From Homoserinimonas sp. OAct 916 (GTDB lineage Bacteria > Actinomycetota > Actinomycetes > Actinomycetales > Microbacteriaceae), in assembly GCF_003260275.1 (NCBI RefSeq), contig NZ_QJHB01000009.1, forward strand, positions 62,001 to 126,000: 64,000 nucleotides of DNA, written 5' to 3'. A program made the position numbers and the translations under genes. Under the pieces are notes generated by a model, which did not search any database, was not told the DNA's origin, and worked only from the letters and a program-made list of their open reading frames with translations. Positions 7,331 through 17,731 of the stretch are shown piece after piece. Every line of letters starts with the position of its first letter. Positions within the stretch are counted from its first letter, which is position 1.

Positions 7331-8134
7331 TCAGTCGTCGTCTTCATCCCCGAGGGTGCCGAGGTACAGCGAGATGACCTTGGGGTCGCCCAGCAACTCG
7401 CGCCCGGTTCCCGTGTAGGCGTCGGTGCCCTGGTCGAGCACGTAGCCGCGGTCGGCGATCTCAAGGCAGCGCTGGGCGTTCTGCTCAACCATGATGGTGG
7501 TGACACCAGCGCGGTTGATCTCCTTGACACGGAGGAACGCCTCATCCTGGCGTACGGGGGAGAGACCGGCGCTGGGCTCATCCAGCAGCAGCACGTGTGG
7601 GCCCATCATGAGCGCGCGCGACATTGCCACCATCTGGCGTTCACCACCGGAGAGTGAGCCCGCTCGCTGCTTCAGGCGCTTCTCCAGCTCGGGAAAGATT
7701 CCCAGCACGAACGCGAGCCGCTCATCGATCTCTTTGGGCTTCTGGAACAGGCCCATCTCGAGGTTCTCGCGAATGCTCAGCGTGGGGAACACGTTCTCCG
7801 TCTGCGGCACGAAACCGACACCGCGGGAGACCAGCTCGTTGGCCTTCAGGTTGGTGATGTCCTCACCGTAGAGGTTGATCTCCCCACCGCGCACCTGCAC
7901 CAGGCCGAAGATCGCCTTGAGCAGAGTGGATTTGCCGGCTCCGTTCGGGCCGATGATACCGATCAGCTCTCCCTTGTAGGCGGTGAGCGAACATTCGTTC
8001 AGAATGTTGATCCCTGGCAGGTAGCCGGCCGTGACGTTCTTCGCCTCGACCACCAATTCGCGGGTCTCAGCCACGGGGGAGCCTGGCTCTGCGGCGGATA
8101 CTTCAGTGGCCGCCTCCGGTTTAACGTTGGTCAT
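7331..8134 (-). CDS. livF: Branched-chain amino acid ABC transporter ATP-binding protein LivF
   Basis: 267 residues. Walker A GPNGAGKST is at 62-70, the Q-loop VPQTENVFPTLSI near 109-121, the ABC signature LSGGERQ at 161-167, Walker B VLLLDEPSAG at 181-190, and the switch region MVEQNAQ follows. The VEQNA signature and short helical domain are typical of LivF rather than LivG. It has a ~30-residue N-terminal extension and an acidic DEDDD tail. Its start overlaps the end of livG by 14 nt, so translation is coupled. It forms a heterodimeric ATPase with LivG on the cytoplasmic face of the LivHM permease. Confidence 0.95.
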   Translation of the reverse strand: MTNVKPEAATEVSAAEPGSPVAETRELVVEAKNVTAGYLPGINILNECSLTAYKGELIGIIGPNGAGKSTLLKAIFGLVQVRGGEINLYGEDITNLKANELVSRGVGFVPQTENVFPTLSIRENLEMGLFQKPKEIDERLAFVLGIFPELEKRLKQRAGSLSGGERQMVAMSRALMMGPHVLLLDEPSAGLSPVRQDEAFLRVKEINRAGVTTIMVEQNAQRCLEIADRGYVLDQGTDAYTGTGRELLGDPKVISLYLGTLGDEDDD

Positions 8135-9050
8135 CGAGCAGCTCCTTCATGGTGTTGACGGTGTCGGTGTCGGTCCCGAGGTCTTTGCCGTGGTTGCTGC
8201 CGAGGTAGGCGTCGATCACGGCCTGGTTGCGCATGACCGTCTTCGGGTCACCTTCTGCTACCACGCGGCCCTCCGCCATGACCACCACCCAGTCGGCAAT
8301 GTGCTTGACCATCTGCATGTCGTGTTCGACGAACAGAACCGTCATTCCCTCTGACTTGAGGTCGATGATGTGGCTGAGCAGCGACTGTGTCAGCGCGGGG
8401 TTCACCCCGGCCATGGGCTCGTCCAGCATGACCAGCTCCGGCCGGCACATCAGCGCACGCGCCATCTCCAGCAGTTTGCGCTGGCCACCGGAGAGGCTGG
8501 CCGCGTAGTCATCCTTCAGCTTGACGAGCTTGAATCGCTCCAGAAGGTCGAGGGCCCTCTCGGTGATGTCGTCTTCCTGCTTGCGCCACATCGACGGGAT
8601 GATGGCTTGGAAGAAGCCCTCACCGGTCTGATTCTGGGCACCGAGCAGCATGTTGTCCATCACCGTCATCATGCCCAGTGCCTTGGTGAGCTGGAAGGTG
8701 CGCACCTGGCCCATTCGGGCCACCTTGAACGCGGGCACACCCTTCAACGACTTGCCGTTCAGGGCCCAGTCACCGGTGTCGGGTTTGTCGAACCCGGTGA
8801 GCAGGTTGAACAGGGTGGTCTTGCCCGCCCCGTTGGGCCCGATCAGCGCGGTGATCGCGTTGCGTGGAATCTGGAGGCTCTCGACATCGACTGCCTTCAA
8901 CCCCCCGAAGGTTCGGGTGATGTTGGTTGCCACGACGATGGGGTCACGCTTGGGCACGCCGGGAAGCATGTCTTCGGGGCCGCCGACATGAAGGTCGGTG
9001 GCCTTCACAGGCTTGGCCGTGGTCTTCGTTTGCATATCACTGTTTGACAA
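8121..9050 (-). CDS. livG: Branched-chain amino acid ABC transporter ATP-binding protein LivG
   Basis: 309 residues. Walker A GPNGAGKTT is at 71-79, a long LivG-type insert (ARMGQVRTFQL) carries the Q-loop, the signature LSGGQ is at 186-190, Walker B ELVMLDEPMAGVNP is around 205-218, and VEHDM is the LivG-type switch motif. The TTG at 9050 is preferred over the ATG five codons later because an AAGGAG lies about 8 nt before it. The start overlaps the 3' end of livM by 14 nt. It is the second ATPase subunit of the uptake transporter. The ~37-residue N-terminal extension before the first strand is longer than usual. Confidence 0.95.
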   Translation of the reverse strand: MSNSDMQTKTTAKPVKATDLHVGGPEDMLPGVPKRDPIVVATNITRTFGGLKAVDVESLQIPRNAITALIGPNGAGKTTLFNLLTGFDKPDTGDWALNGKSLKGVPAFKVARMGQVRTFQLTKALGMMTVMDNMLLGAQNQTGEGFFQAIIPSMWRKQEDDITERALDLLERFKLVKLKDDYAASLSGGQRKLLEMARALMCRPELVMLDEPMAGVNPALTQSLLSHIIDLKSEGMTVLFVEHDMQMVKHIADWVVVMAEGRVVAEGDPKTVMRNQAVIDAYLGSNHGKDLGTDTDTVNTMKELLDDQR

Positions 9051-10020
9051 AAGCGAGCTCCTTCTTGCTTCCGAAGATGCCTTGCGGCCTGTAGATGACG
9101 ATCACCATCAGTGCAATACCCACCAGGATGAACCGCACCTGGCCCGCCTGCAGGCTGGTCATGAACGGCAGCCAGCCGATTTCTACTGCCCGGGCAGTGA
9201 AGCCAGAGAAGATGGAGAGCAGGGTCCAGAAGATCATCGAGCCGATGATCGGTCCGAAGATCGTCGCGGCCCCACCCAGCAACAGGATGGCGTAGATGAA
9301 GAATGTCAGCGTTGGCTGGAAGTTGCCCGGCTGCACCGACCTCGGCAACACGAACACCATTCCGGCGAATGCACCCATCGCGCCTCCGAGCACCAGAGAC
9401 TGCATCTTGTACGAGTAGACGTTCTTGCCGAGCGCCCGCACCGCATCCTCATCCTCTCGGATGCCCTTGATGACTCGACCCCAGGGGCTTCGCATCAGGA
9501 GCCAGATCAGCAGTGCTGCCAGGCCGACCAGGCCCCAGGCGACGATGAGCAACCAGACCTCGTTGTGGTCTCGTACCCACGGGCCGATATTGTAGTTGCC
9601 CGCAGGGATGGGATTCATCGCCTGCCAGGAGGTTTTGTATCCGGAGAGCCCGGCAGCGGAGCCGGTCACAGCCGCGAAGGTGTTCGTCGTGAACAACAGG
9701 CGCACGATCTCAGCGGCGGCGATGGTGACGATCGCCAGGTAATCGGCCCGCAACCTCAGGGTCGGTATACCCAGGATCAACGCGAGCACGACGGAGGCGG
9801 CGATACCGGTGAGCAACGCTGCCCACCACGGGAACCCGAAGGTCAGTGTCGAAATCGCGAAGCCGTAGGCGCCGACGGCCATGAATCCGGCCTGGCCGAA
9901 GTTGAGCAGGCCGGTGTAACCGAAGTGAACTGCCAGACCCATTGCCGCAAGCGCGTAGGCCGCGGTGGTGGGACTGATAATTTCGTAGGCGGCGTTGGTG
10001 AAAAGTGATCCCCAATCCAT
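9037..10020 (-). CDS. livM: Branched-chain amino acid ABC transporter permease LivM
   Basis: 327 residues with about eight to nine hydrophobic helices. LivM hallmarks are GYTGLLNFGQAGFMAVGAYGFA near residue 35, the coupling-helix region GRVIKGIREDEDAVRALGKNVYSYK near 180, and a C-terminal YRPQGIFGSKKEL. It is one of two integral membrane subunits and pairs with LivH. It begins 8 nt after the livH stop, within the livHMGF operon. Confidence 0.95.
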   Translation of the reverse strand: MDWGSLFTNAAYEIISPTTAAYALAAMGLAVHFGYTGLLNFGQAGFMAVGAYGFAISTLTFGFPWWAALLTGIAASVVLALILGIPTLRLRADYLAIVTIAAAEIVRLLFTTNTFAAVTGSAAGLSGYKTSWQAMNPIPAGNYNIGPWVRDHNEVWLLIVAWGLVGLAALLIWLLMRSPWGRVIKGIREDEDAVRALGKNVYSYKMQSLVLGGAMGAFAGMVFVLPRSVQPGNFQPTLTFFIYAILLLGGAATIFGPIIGSMIFWTLLSIFSGFTARAVEIGWLPFMTSLQAGQVRFILVGIALMVIVIYRPQGIFGSKKELAFVKQ

Positions 10021-10028
10021 GATGGCCC

Positions 10029-11345
10029 CTAACCGACTCTCTCTTTACGACCCAGAATTCCTTGGGGTCTGACTAATAGGACGAGGATCAGAATGCCGAG
10101 CGCACCGACGTACTTCATGTCGGACGGCAGCCATAGTGTGGACAGCTCCACGAACATGCCGACGATGAGTGAGCCGACCAGGGCCCCGAAGGCGGTTCCG
10201 ATCCCACCGAGGATCACCGCGGCAAAGATGAGCAGCAGCAACTGGAAGCCCATGTCCCAGTTCACACCCGGACGGAAGTAAGCCCAGAGGATACCGCCGG
10301 TACCGGCCAGAAGACCGCTGATGATCCAGACGATGCTGGTGACGCGCTCGACGTTGATGCCGCTGACGGCGGCGAGGGCCGAGTTGTCAGACACCGCGCG
10401 GGTGGCCTTGCCGATGCGCGTCCTGGTGAGGAAGAACGCCACAGCGAAGAGCAACACGATACTGATGCTCATGCTCCAGACATCCACGATGGTGAACGAA
10501 ATCGGACCGACGGTGATCACTTCGGCACCGGTCGCCCCGGGCAACTGCTCGGTCTGGCCGCCGTAGATGTATTGGTAGAGGTAGCGGAGGGTGATCGACA
10601 AGCCGATGCTGACGATCATCATCTGCACGATGCCCACCCGGCGCTTGCGCAATGGTCTCCACAACGCATAGTCGTTGAGGAACCCGAACAACCCGGTCAG
10701 CAGCACAGCGATGGGGATGGCCAGCCAGATCGGGAACCCCAGAACAGGGCCGAAGGTGAAGGTCATGAACGCGCCGAAAGTGAGCATCTCAGCGTGCGCG
10801 AAGTTGACCAGCCCGGTGGTCCCGAACACCAGCGACAGGCCGATGGAGGCCAACGCCAGAAGCAGACCGAAACTCAGACCGTTGAACGCGCGGTCGAGGA
10901 ACTGGTCGAAGAAACTCACAGTGACCCGTTCGCCCTGCCCGAGGAAGAAGTTCATCGCCTTCGTCTTCGACTGGCCGAAGGTCACCTCGGCGACATCCTT
11001 GCCCTCCTCGGCGACGATCACACCCTCGGGGAGGGTGTCCTCCACGAGGGTCACCGTATAGGTGCCGGCCTCGGGAACTCCGATCTTCCATTTGCCGTCG
11101 GCACCGGTTTTGACCTCGGCGTTGTAGCCGTTTCCTTCGACTTTGATCAGGACTCCGTCGAGCGGTTCGTCCTGGAACTTCACAAAGCCCGAGATCGCAT
11201 AGTCGTATTCGTCTGTGCCGACTTCGTCGGCGTGCGCGGCCGGAGCCACTGCCAACGATGAGAGCATGAACGCCGCGAAAATGAGCCCGAACAATGCAAC
11301 AAAGATATTTTTGCGTAGGCGTAACGCCCTGCGGTGGTAAGCCAC
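10029..11345 (-). CDS. livH: Branched-chain amino acid ABC transporter permease LivH with exported N-terminal domain
   Basis: 438 residues from the GTG at 11345, chosen for its GGAGG a few bases upstream; the frame is open 75 codons further 5' but that part reads like intergenic sequence. Residues ~1-40 form a signal-peptide-like helix ending APAAHA. Residues ~45-135 (YAISGFVKFQDEPLDGV onwards, GTYTVTL) resemble a carboxypeptidase-regulatory or SpaA-like beta sandwich. The rest is a normal ~295-aa LivH permease with GTTGLVNFAHAEMLTFGA and RAVSDNSALAAVSGI, ending VRPQGILGRKERVG. The extra domain should lie outside the membrane where binding proteins dock. This is the first gene of the livHMGF operon. 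The 264 bp up to guaB must hold both divergent promoters. Confidence 0.9.
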   Translation of the reverse strand: MAYHRRALRLRKNIFVALFGLIFAAFMLSSLAVAPAAHADEVGTDEYDYAISGFVKFQDEPLDGVLIKVEGNGYNAEVKTGADGKWKIGVPEAGTYTVTLVEDTLPEGVIVAEEGKDVAEVTFGQSKTKAMNFFLGQGERVTVSFFDQFLDRAFNGLSFGLLLALASIGLSLVFGTTGLVNFAHAEMLTFGAFMTFTFGPVLGFPIWLAIPIAVLLTGLFGFLNDYALWRPLRKRRVGIVQMMIVSIGLSITLRYLYQYIYGGQTEQLPGATGAEVITVGPISFTIVDVWSMSISIVLLFAVAFFLTRTRIGKATRAVSDNSALAAVSGINVERVTSIVWIISGLLAGTGGILWAYFRPGVNWDMGFQLLLLIFAAVILGGIGTAFGALVGSLIVGMFVELSTLWLPSDMKYVGALGILILVLLVRPQGILGRKERVG

Positions 11346-11600
11346 TAAACCTCCATCGGAACACCTCGCGACATTTTCGGCGCTGGGCATCAGGTTTGTC
11401 GCCGACTGCCTCGTCGGCGATACCTGACGATTATGACTCATATTCAGTCTCGGTTGCGAACTCATCAGTACGTCGTTACCCGAGTGAAACATCCGGGCCC
11501 CAATCTTCACTCGGCACACCGCCCGGGAATCGATTAATATGAGACGGTTGTCTTTCACCCGCTGAGGCAAATGTCTGCGCGGGAATCGGCGTGAATATAA

Positions 11601-13112
<1,512 letters not shown>

Positions 13113-13141
13113 TCCGCTGGGCCGTGGCCCTGACCGGGCCG

Positions 13142-14287
13142 TCAGCCGGCGAGGCGGGTGACTGCCTCGACCAGAATCTCGGGGGAGCAGGCGAAGTTGA
13201 GTCGCACGAATCCGTTGCCCTCGGCTCCGAATGTCGGCCCGGGGTTCAGTGCCACCCGGGCCGACTCGAGGGCGTGCGCCGATGGGTCGTCGCCCCAGCC
13301 GAGCGCGCGCAGGTCAAGCCAGGCGAGGTAGCTCGCCTGTGGTTCCGCGTAGCGCACGCCCGGCAGGTGTTCGGCCAGTAGGTTGCCGAGCAGGCTGCGA
13401 TTGGACCGCAACTGCACCAGGGCGCTGTCGAGCCACTCCTCGGCCTGGCTGAACGCCGCCACTGAGGCGAGGTAGCCGAAGATGCTGGTGCGCCAGTTCA
13501 CCTCGTCGGGCATACCGCCCACAATCGTCGCCTTGTTCGGGTGTGCGGTGACCATCAGAGCGCACTTGAGGCCCGCGATGTTCCATCCCTTGCTGGCGGC
13601 GGTCACACAGACGCCTTGGCGGCGTGCGGCATCGGAGACGTCGAGAAACGGGGTGAACGTGGCATCCGGATAGGTGAGTGGCCCATGGATCTCGTCGCTG
13701 ACGACAGCCACGTCATAGCGTTGCGCCAGTTCGGCCACTGCGGCCAGAGTTTCGCGCGAATGCGGTAGACCGAGCGGATTGTGCGGGTTGCAGAGCAGAA
13801 AGGCGCGGGCACCGCCGGCGAAGGCCGCTTCGAGGCCATCGAGGTCGATCATCCAGGCGCCGGCACCGTCCGGGGCGAGGGGAACCTCCTTCACCCGGTG
13901 CCCGGCCTCGGGGATGAGGTCGAAGAACGGCGGGTAGATCGGTGGGTTGACGACCACTTCGCTGCCGACAGGGGCAACCCGGCGCAACGTCTCGACGATG
14001 GCGACGCTCACATCGGTGGTGGTCCAGACCTGGCCCGGGTCGACTGTCCAGTTCCATCGGCGGCCGGCGAATGCGGCGAACGCTTCGGGCAGTGCCGTGT
14101 GGGGAAACTGGTAGCCGGTGTCGGAGCGCCTGATGGCCGCCATCAGGGTCTCGGCGATCGGTTCGGCGAGCTGGAAGTCCATCTCGGCGACCGGCAGCGG
14201 CAGCACGTCGGGCTCGAACACCGTCCACTTCGCGCTGGTGCGGGTGCGGAGTGTTTCGAGGGAGTCAAAGATGGGTGCAGGGGTCAT
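13142..14287 (-). CDS. MalY/PatB-family PLP-dependent aminotransferase (cystathionine beta-lyase type)
   Basis: 381 residues from the ATG at 14287, preferred over an ATG six codons upstream because a CAGGCT -10-like box lies exactly 6 nt before it. The fold type I PLP signature is clear: WTTTDVSVAI, NPPIYPPFF, LLCNPHNPLG, VVSDEIHGPL (Asp and Ile contacting the pyridine ring), and ASKGWNIAGLK with the Schiff-base lysine. Relatives act as C-S lyases on cystathionine or cysteine conjugates, or as aminotransferases; the sequence does not decide. It is convergent with guaB and divergent from guaB3. Confidence 0.88.
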   Translation of the reverse strand: MTPAPIFDSLETLRTRTSAKWTVFEPDVLPLPVAEMDFQLAEPIAETLMAAIRRSDTGYQFPHTALPEAFAAFAGRRWNWTVDPGQVWTTTDVSVAIVETLRRVAPVGSEVVVNPPIYPPFFDLIPEAGHRVKEVPLAPDGAGAWMIDLDGLEAAFAGGARAFLLCNPHNPLGLPHSRETLAAVAELAQRYDVAVVSDEIHGPLTYPDATFTPFLDVSDAARRQGVCVTAASKGWNIAGLKCALMVTAHPNKATIVGGMPDEVNWRTSIFGYLASVAAFSQAEEWLDSALVQLRSNRSLLGNLLAEHLPGVRYAEPQASYLAWLDLRALGWGDDPSAHALESARVALNPGPTFGAEGNGFVRLNFACSPEILVEAVTRLAG

Positions 14288-14293
14288 GACCCT

Positions 14294-14299
14294 AGCCTG
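14294..14299 (-). promoter_or_regulatory. -10-like box (CAGGCT) of the MalY-type gene, leaderless
   Basis: CAGGCT ends 6 nt before the ATG at 14287 on the minus strand. The first base departs from TANNNT, but the spacing is the same as at other leaderless genes in this window. Confidence 0.35.
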
Positions 14300-14485
14300 C
14301 CCCATCGCCGGGCCTGTGTCAGTCGCCCACTTGTCACCTGCAGAAATGCAGGAGGGCAGGAACGCCGACCCGCTCTACACCTCCGCAACCCTCGTCTCCT
14401 GAAATTTTGACAACCCCAGAACCCCCACAGTGGCACGGGTCGCCGGTCAACCGCCGGGCGCGGACCGCAACGCGGCATCATGTCC

Positions 14486-14491
14486 TAGTCT
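14486..14491 (+). promoter_or_regulatory. -10 box (TAGTCT) of guaB3, leaderless
   Basis: TAGTCT followed by TGAACG and then the GTG at 14498: the predicted transcript starts at the start codon. Confidence 0.5.
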
Positions 14492-14497
14492 TGAACG

Positions 14498-15622
14498 GTG
14501 AGCATGGAGATAGAGATCGGCCGCGCGAAGCGTGGGCGCCGAGTGTATGCCTTCGACGATGTCGCGATCGTGCCGTCGAGGCGCACCCGTGACCCCGAGG
14601 ACGTGTCGGTCAGCTGGAGCATCGACGCGTTCCAATTCGACATCCCCTTTATGGCCGCCCCGATGGACTCGGTGGTCTCGCCGGCCACTGCTATCCAGAT
14701 GGGGGAGCTCGGCGGGCTCGGCGTGCTCGACCTGGAGGGGCTGTGGACCCGCTACGAAGACCCGGAACCGCTCCTCGCCGAGATTCGCGAGCTTGCTCCC
14801 GACGCCGCCACGGCTCGGATGCAGCAGATCTACGCCGAGCCGATCAAGCCCGAGCTGGTCACCAGCAGGCTCGCCGAAATCCGCGCCGGCGGTGTCACGG
14901 TCGCTGGTGCGCTGTCGCCGCAGCGCACACAGGAGCTGTACCAGACCGTCGTCGACGCCGGGGTCGACCTGTTCGTCATCCGTGGCAACACCGTCTCGGC
15001 CGAACACGTCTCCAAGGAGCGTGAGCCACTCAACCTGAAGAAATTCATCTACGAACTCGATGTGCCGGTGATCGTAGGCGGTGCGGCCGGGTACACACCG
15101 GCACTACACCTGATGCGAACTGGCGCTGCCGGGGTGCTCGTCGGCTTCGGCGGCGGCGCGGCGGCCACCACGAGGGCGGCACTCGGAATCCACGCCCCGA
15201 TGGCGACCAGCGTCGCGGATGTCGCAGGGGCGCGACGGGACTACCTCGACGAGTCGGGCGGACGATACGTGCATGTGATCGCCGACGGCGGCCTCGGCAC
15301 TTCCGGCGACATCGTCAAGGCCATCGCCATGGGCGCCGACGCCGTGATGCTGGGAGCGTCGCTGGCGCGGGCCTCCGATGCCCCGGGTGGCGGCTGGCAC
15401 TGGGGGCAAGAGGCGCACCACGGCCAATTGCCGCGCGGCAAGCGGGTTCGTGTCGGAACGATCGCGCCGCTGGAACAGATTCTGTACGGTCCGGCTACCG
15501 TCGCCGACGGCACCGCGAACCTGGTCGGTGCGCTGAGGCGTTCGATGGCGACAACCGGTTACTCTGATCTGAAGGAGTTCCAACGGGTCGACGTGGTCGT
15601 CGCGCCATACGTGTCGCAATAG
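14498..15622 (+). CDS. guaB3: GuaB3 family IMP dehydrogenase-related protein
   Basis: 374 residues, without CBS domains. The family shares the IMPDH/GMP reductase TIM barrel: FDDVAIVPSRRTRDPEDV at the start, [39 protein letters not shown] in the phosphate-binding region, and ATTGYSDLKEFQRV near the end. The catalytic-loop position that holds Cys312 in GuaB of this window is Ala223 here (GGGAAATTR), so ordinary IMPDH chemistry through a thioimidate is not possible at that residue. Cyanobacterial GuaB3 is reported to be a GMP reductase; whether actinobacterial members are active is unclear. The GTG at 14498 is supported by a -10 box 6 nt before it. glpD follows 45 nt downstream. Confidence 0.93.
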   Translation: MSMEIEIGRAKRGRRVYAFDDVAIVPSRRTRDPEDVSVSWSIDAFQFDIPFMAAPMDSVVSPATAIQMGELGGLGVLDLEGLWTRYEDPEPLLAEIRELAPDAATARMQQIYAEPIKPELVTSRLAEIRAGGVTVAGALSPQRTQELYQTVVDAGVDLFVIRGNTVSAEHVSKEREPLNLKKFIYELDVPVIVGGAAGYTPALHLMRTGAAGVLVGFGGGAAATTRAALGIHAPMATSVADVAGARRDYLDESGGRYVHVIADGGLGTSGDIVKAIAMGADAVMLGASLARASDAPGGGWHWGQEAHHGQLPRGKRVRVGTIAPLEQILYGPATVADGTANLVGALRRSMATTGYSDLKEFQRVDVVVAPYVSQ

Positions 15623-15667
15623 TTCACCATCGCCACGCGGCGACTGGTCGGAAGGAGGGCAACGCAC

Positions 15668-17410
15668 ATGGCCAGACTCAAATCGGTCACTCTTTCGACG
15701 AAGCTCGGGATGGACGAGCGTGATGAGGCGCTGAAGGCGCTGAAATCACGCGAGTTCGACGTGCTGGTGATCGGTGGCGGAATCGTCGGCACCGGCGCCG
15801 CCCTGGACGCCGTGACCCGTGGACTGAGCGTGGGGCTGCTCGAGGCGCGCGACTGGGGGTCGGGAACCTCGAGCCGTTCATCGAAGCTCGTGCACGGCGG
15901 CATCCGATACCTTGAGCAGCTCGACTTTCGGCTGGTACGGGAGGCGCTCATCGAACGTGGCCTGTTGTTGCAGCGGATCGCGCCACACCTCGTCAAACCG
16001 GTTCGTTTTCTGTACCCGCTGAAGCGACGGTTCATCGAACGACTGTACGTGGGTGCCGGAATGCTGCTCTACGACGTGTTCTCCTACACGGGCGGGCGGC
16101 CACCGGGGGTGCCGCACCACAGGCACCTGTCCAAAAGGCAGATCCAGAAGGCGATGCCATCACTGTCGTCGAACGCCCTGGTCGGTGGGATCGCCTACTG
16201 GGATGCCCAGGTTGATGATGCGCGTTACGTGTCGTCCTTGGCACGCACCGCTTCGTCATATGGCGCGCACGTGGCCAGCCGAGTGCGAGTGGAGGGATTC
16301 CTCAAGGTCGGCCAACGCGTCGTCGGTGTCGAGGCGCACGACCTCATCACGGGCGAGAAGTTTGAGGTGCGGGCGAAACAGGTCGTGAACGCGACCGGGG
16401 TCTGGACCGACGACACCCAGCGCATGGTGGGGGAGCGCGGCACGTTCAAGGTGCGGGCCTCGAAGGGCATTCACCTGGTGGTGCCCAGAGACAGGTTCCA
16501 GTCGAAGATGGGCCTGCTGCTGCGCACTGAGAAGAGTGTGTTGTTTGTCATCCCCTGGGGCCGGCATTGGCTGATCGGCACGACCGACACCGACTGGAAC
16601 CTCGACAAGGCGCACCCGGCCGCCACCGCAGCCGACATCGACTATTTGTTGGAGCACGTGAACAAGGTGCTGAACGTGCCACTCACCCGCGAAGACGTCG
16701 AGGGCGTCTATGCCGGGCTCCGGCCACTGCTGGCGGGTGAATCGGATGAAACGTCGAAGCTGTCCAGGGAGCACCTGGTGGGGCACTCGGTACCCGGCCT
16801 CGTCGTGATCGCCGGCGGCAAGTGGACCACGTATCGCATCATGGCCAAGGATGCGATCGACGCGGCAGTCGATGCCCTCGACGGGAAGATCCCGGCCTCC
16901 GCCACCGCCGACATCGCGCTGCTCGGCGCCGAGGGCTATCAGGCCGCGTGGAACAAGCGCGGCAAGATCGCCCGGGCGTTCGGTGTGCACCCGGTACGGA
17001 TCGAGCACCTGCTGAACCGGTACGGAACGCTCACGGACGAACTGCTCGACATCATCGGAGAGGATCCCTCGCTGGCGGAGCCGTTGCCGTGCGCCGACGA
17101 CTACATCGGCGCTGAGGTGGTCTACGCCGCGTCTCACGAGGGGGCGATGCATCTGGACGATGTGCTCGCCCGGCGCACCCGCATCTCGATCGAGGCGTGG
17201 GACCGCGGAGTGGCGGCGGCGCCGGTCGCCGCGTCGCTCATGGCGGGGGTTCTCGGCTGGGATGCCGAGCGCGAGCAGCGTGAGGTGGCGTTCTACCTGG
17301 AACGGGTTCAGGCGGAGCGTGACAGCCAGGAGCAACCCGACGATGAATCGGCCGACCGGGTGCGTCTGAAGGCGCCCGACATTACCGCGGCTCCGCAGCC
17401 AGACGCGTAG
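15668..17410 (+). CDS. glpD: Aerobic glycerol-3-phosphate dehydrogenase
   Basis: 580 residues from an ATG with GAAGGAGG upstream. The N-terminal FAD-binding motif VLVIGGGIVGTGAALDA lies at about 31-47. RSSKLVHGGIRYLEQ is the signature of the GlpD/DAO fold, GTTDTDW and AGLRPLL are further conserved segments, and the C-terminal ~150 residues (YIGAEVVYAASHEGAMHLDDVLARRTR) are the DAO C-terminal domain. The enzyme oxidises sn-glycerol-3-phosphate to dihydroxyacetone phosphate at the membrane, passing electrons to quinone. The acidic Gln/Glu/Asp-rich tail is unremarkable. It follows guaB3 closely but has its own ribosome-binding site. Confidence 0.96.
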   Translation: MARLKSVTLSTKLGMDERDEALKALKSREFDVLVIGGGIVGTGAALDAVTRGLSVGLLEARDWGSGTSSRSSKLVHGGIRYLEQLDFRLVREALIERGLLLQRIAPHLVKPVRFLYPLKRRFIERLYVGAGMLLYDVFSYTGGRPPGVPHHRHLSKRQIQKAMPSLSSNALVGGIAYWDAQVDDARYVSSLARTASSYGAHVASRVRVEGFLKVGQRVVGVEAHDLITGEKFEVRAKQVVNATGVWTDDTQRMVGERGTFKVRASKGIHLVVPRDRFQSKMGLLLRTEKSVLFVIPWGRHWLIGTTDTDWNLDKAHPAATAADIDYLLEHVNKVLNVPLTREDVEGVYAGLRPLLAGESDETSKLSREHLVGHSVPGLVVIAGGKWTTYRIMAKDAIDAAVDALDGKIPASATADIALLGAEGYQAAWNKRGKIARAFGVHPVRIEHLLNRYGTLTDELLDIIGEDPSLAEPLPCADDYIGAEVVYAASHEGAMHLDDVLARRTRISIEAWDRGVAAAPVAASLMAGVLGWDAEREQREVAFYLERVQAERDSQEQPDDESADRVRLKAPDITAAPQPDA

Positions 17411-17533
17411 GCAGGCGTCAGGCATGCGTGCCCCGGGGCATGCGGGGAGCTGAGACGGGCTCAGAGGCGCCTCTGCGATGCGGCTGAAGTCGTTGCCTTC
17501 GAGCACCCCGCAGACATGAAATCGCCGAGTAAT

Positions 17534-17574
17534 GAATTATCTTCACCCCCCACTTGGAGGGGTGAAGAATATTC
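17534..17574. terminator. Terminator-like hairpin after glpD
   Basis: GAATTATCTTCACCCC (17534-17549) pairs with GGGGTGAAGAATATTC (17559-17574) with a single bulged base around a 9-nt loop. It lies 120 nt after glpD and ~160 nt before the giant surface-protein gene, so it probably ends glpD transcription; a protein operator is an alternative. Confidence 0.65.
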
Positions 17575-17731
17575 ATCTTGACCAGCGTTTTCTTTTTTTC
17601 ATTGGCCGTGCCCAGCTGAGGAAAACTATTTAAGAATCCTCATCTCCTGTTAGTGTTTCCTGAGTTTCGCTCGTCTATCGCTGTGCTCACCCGTGCACAC
17701 GGCGCCGGAGCTATTTTTCGGGAGTTCTATC

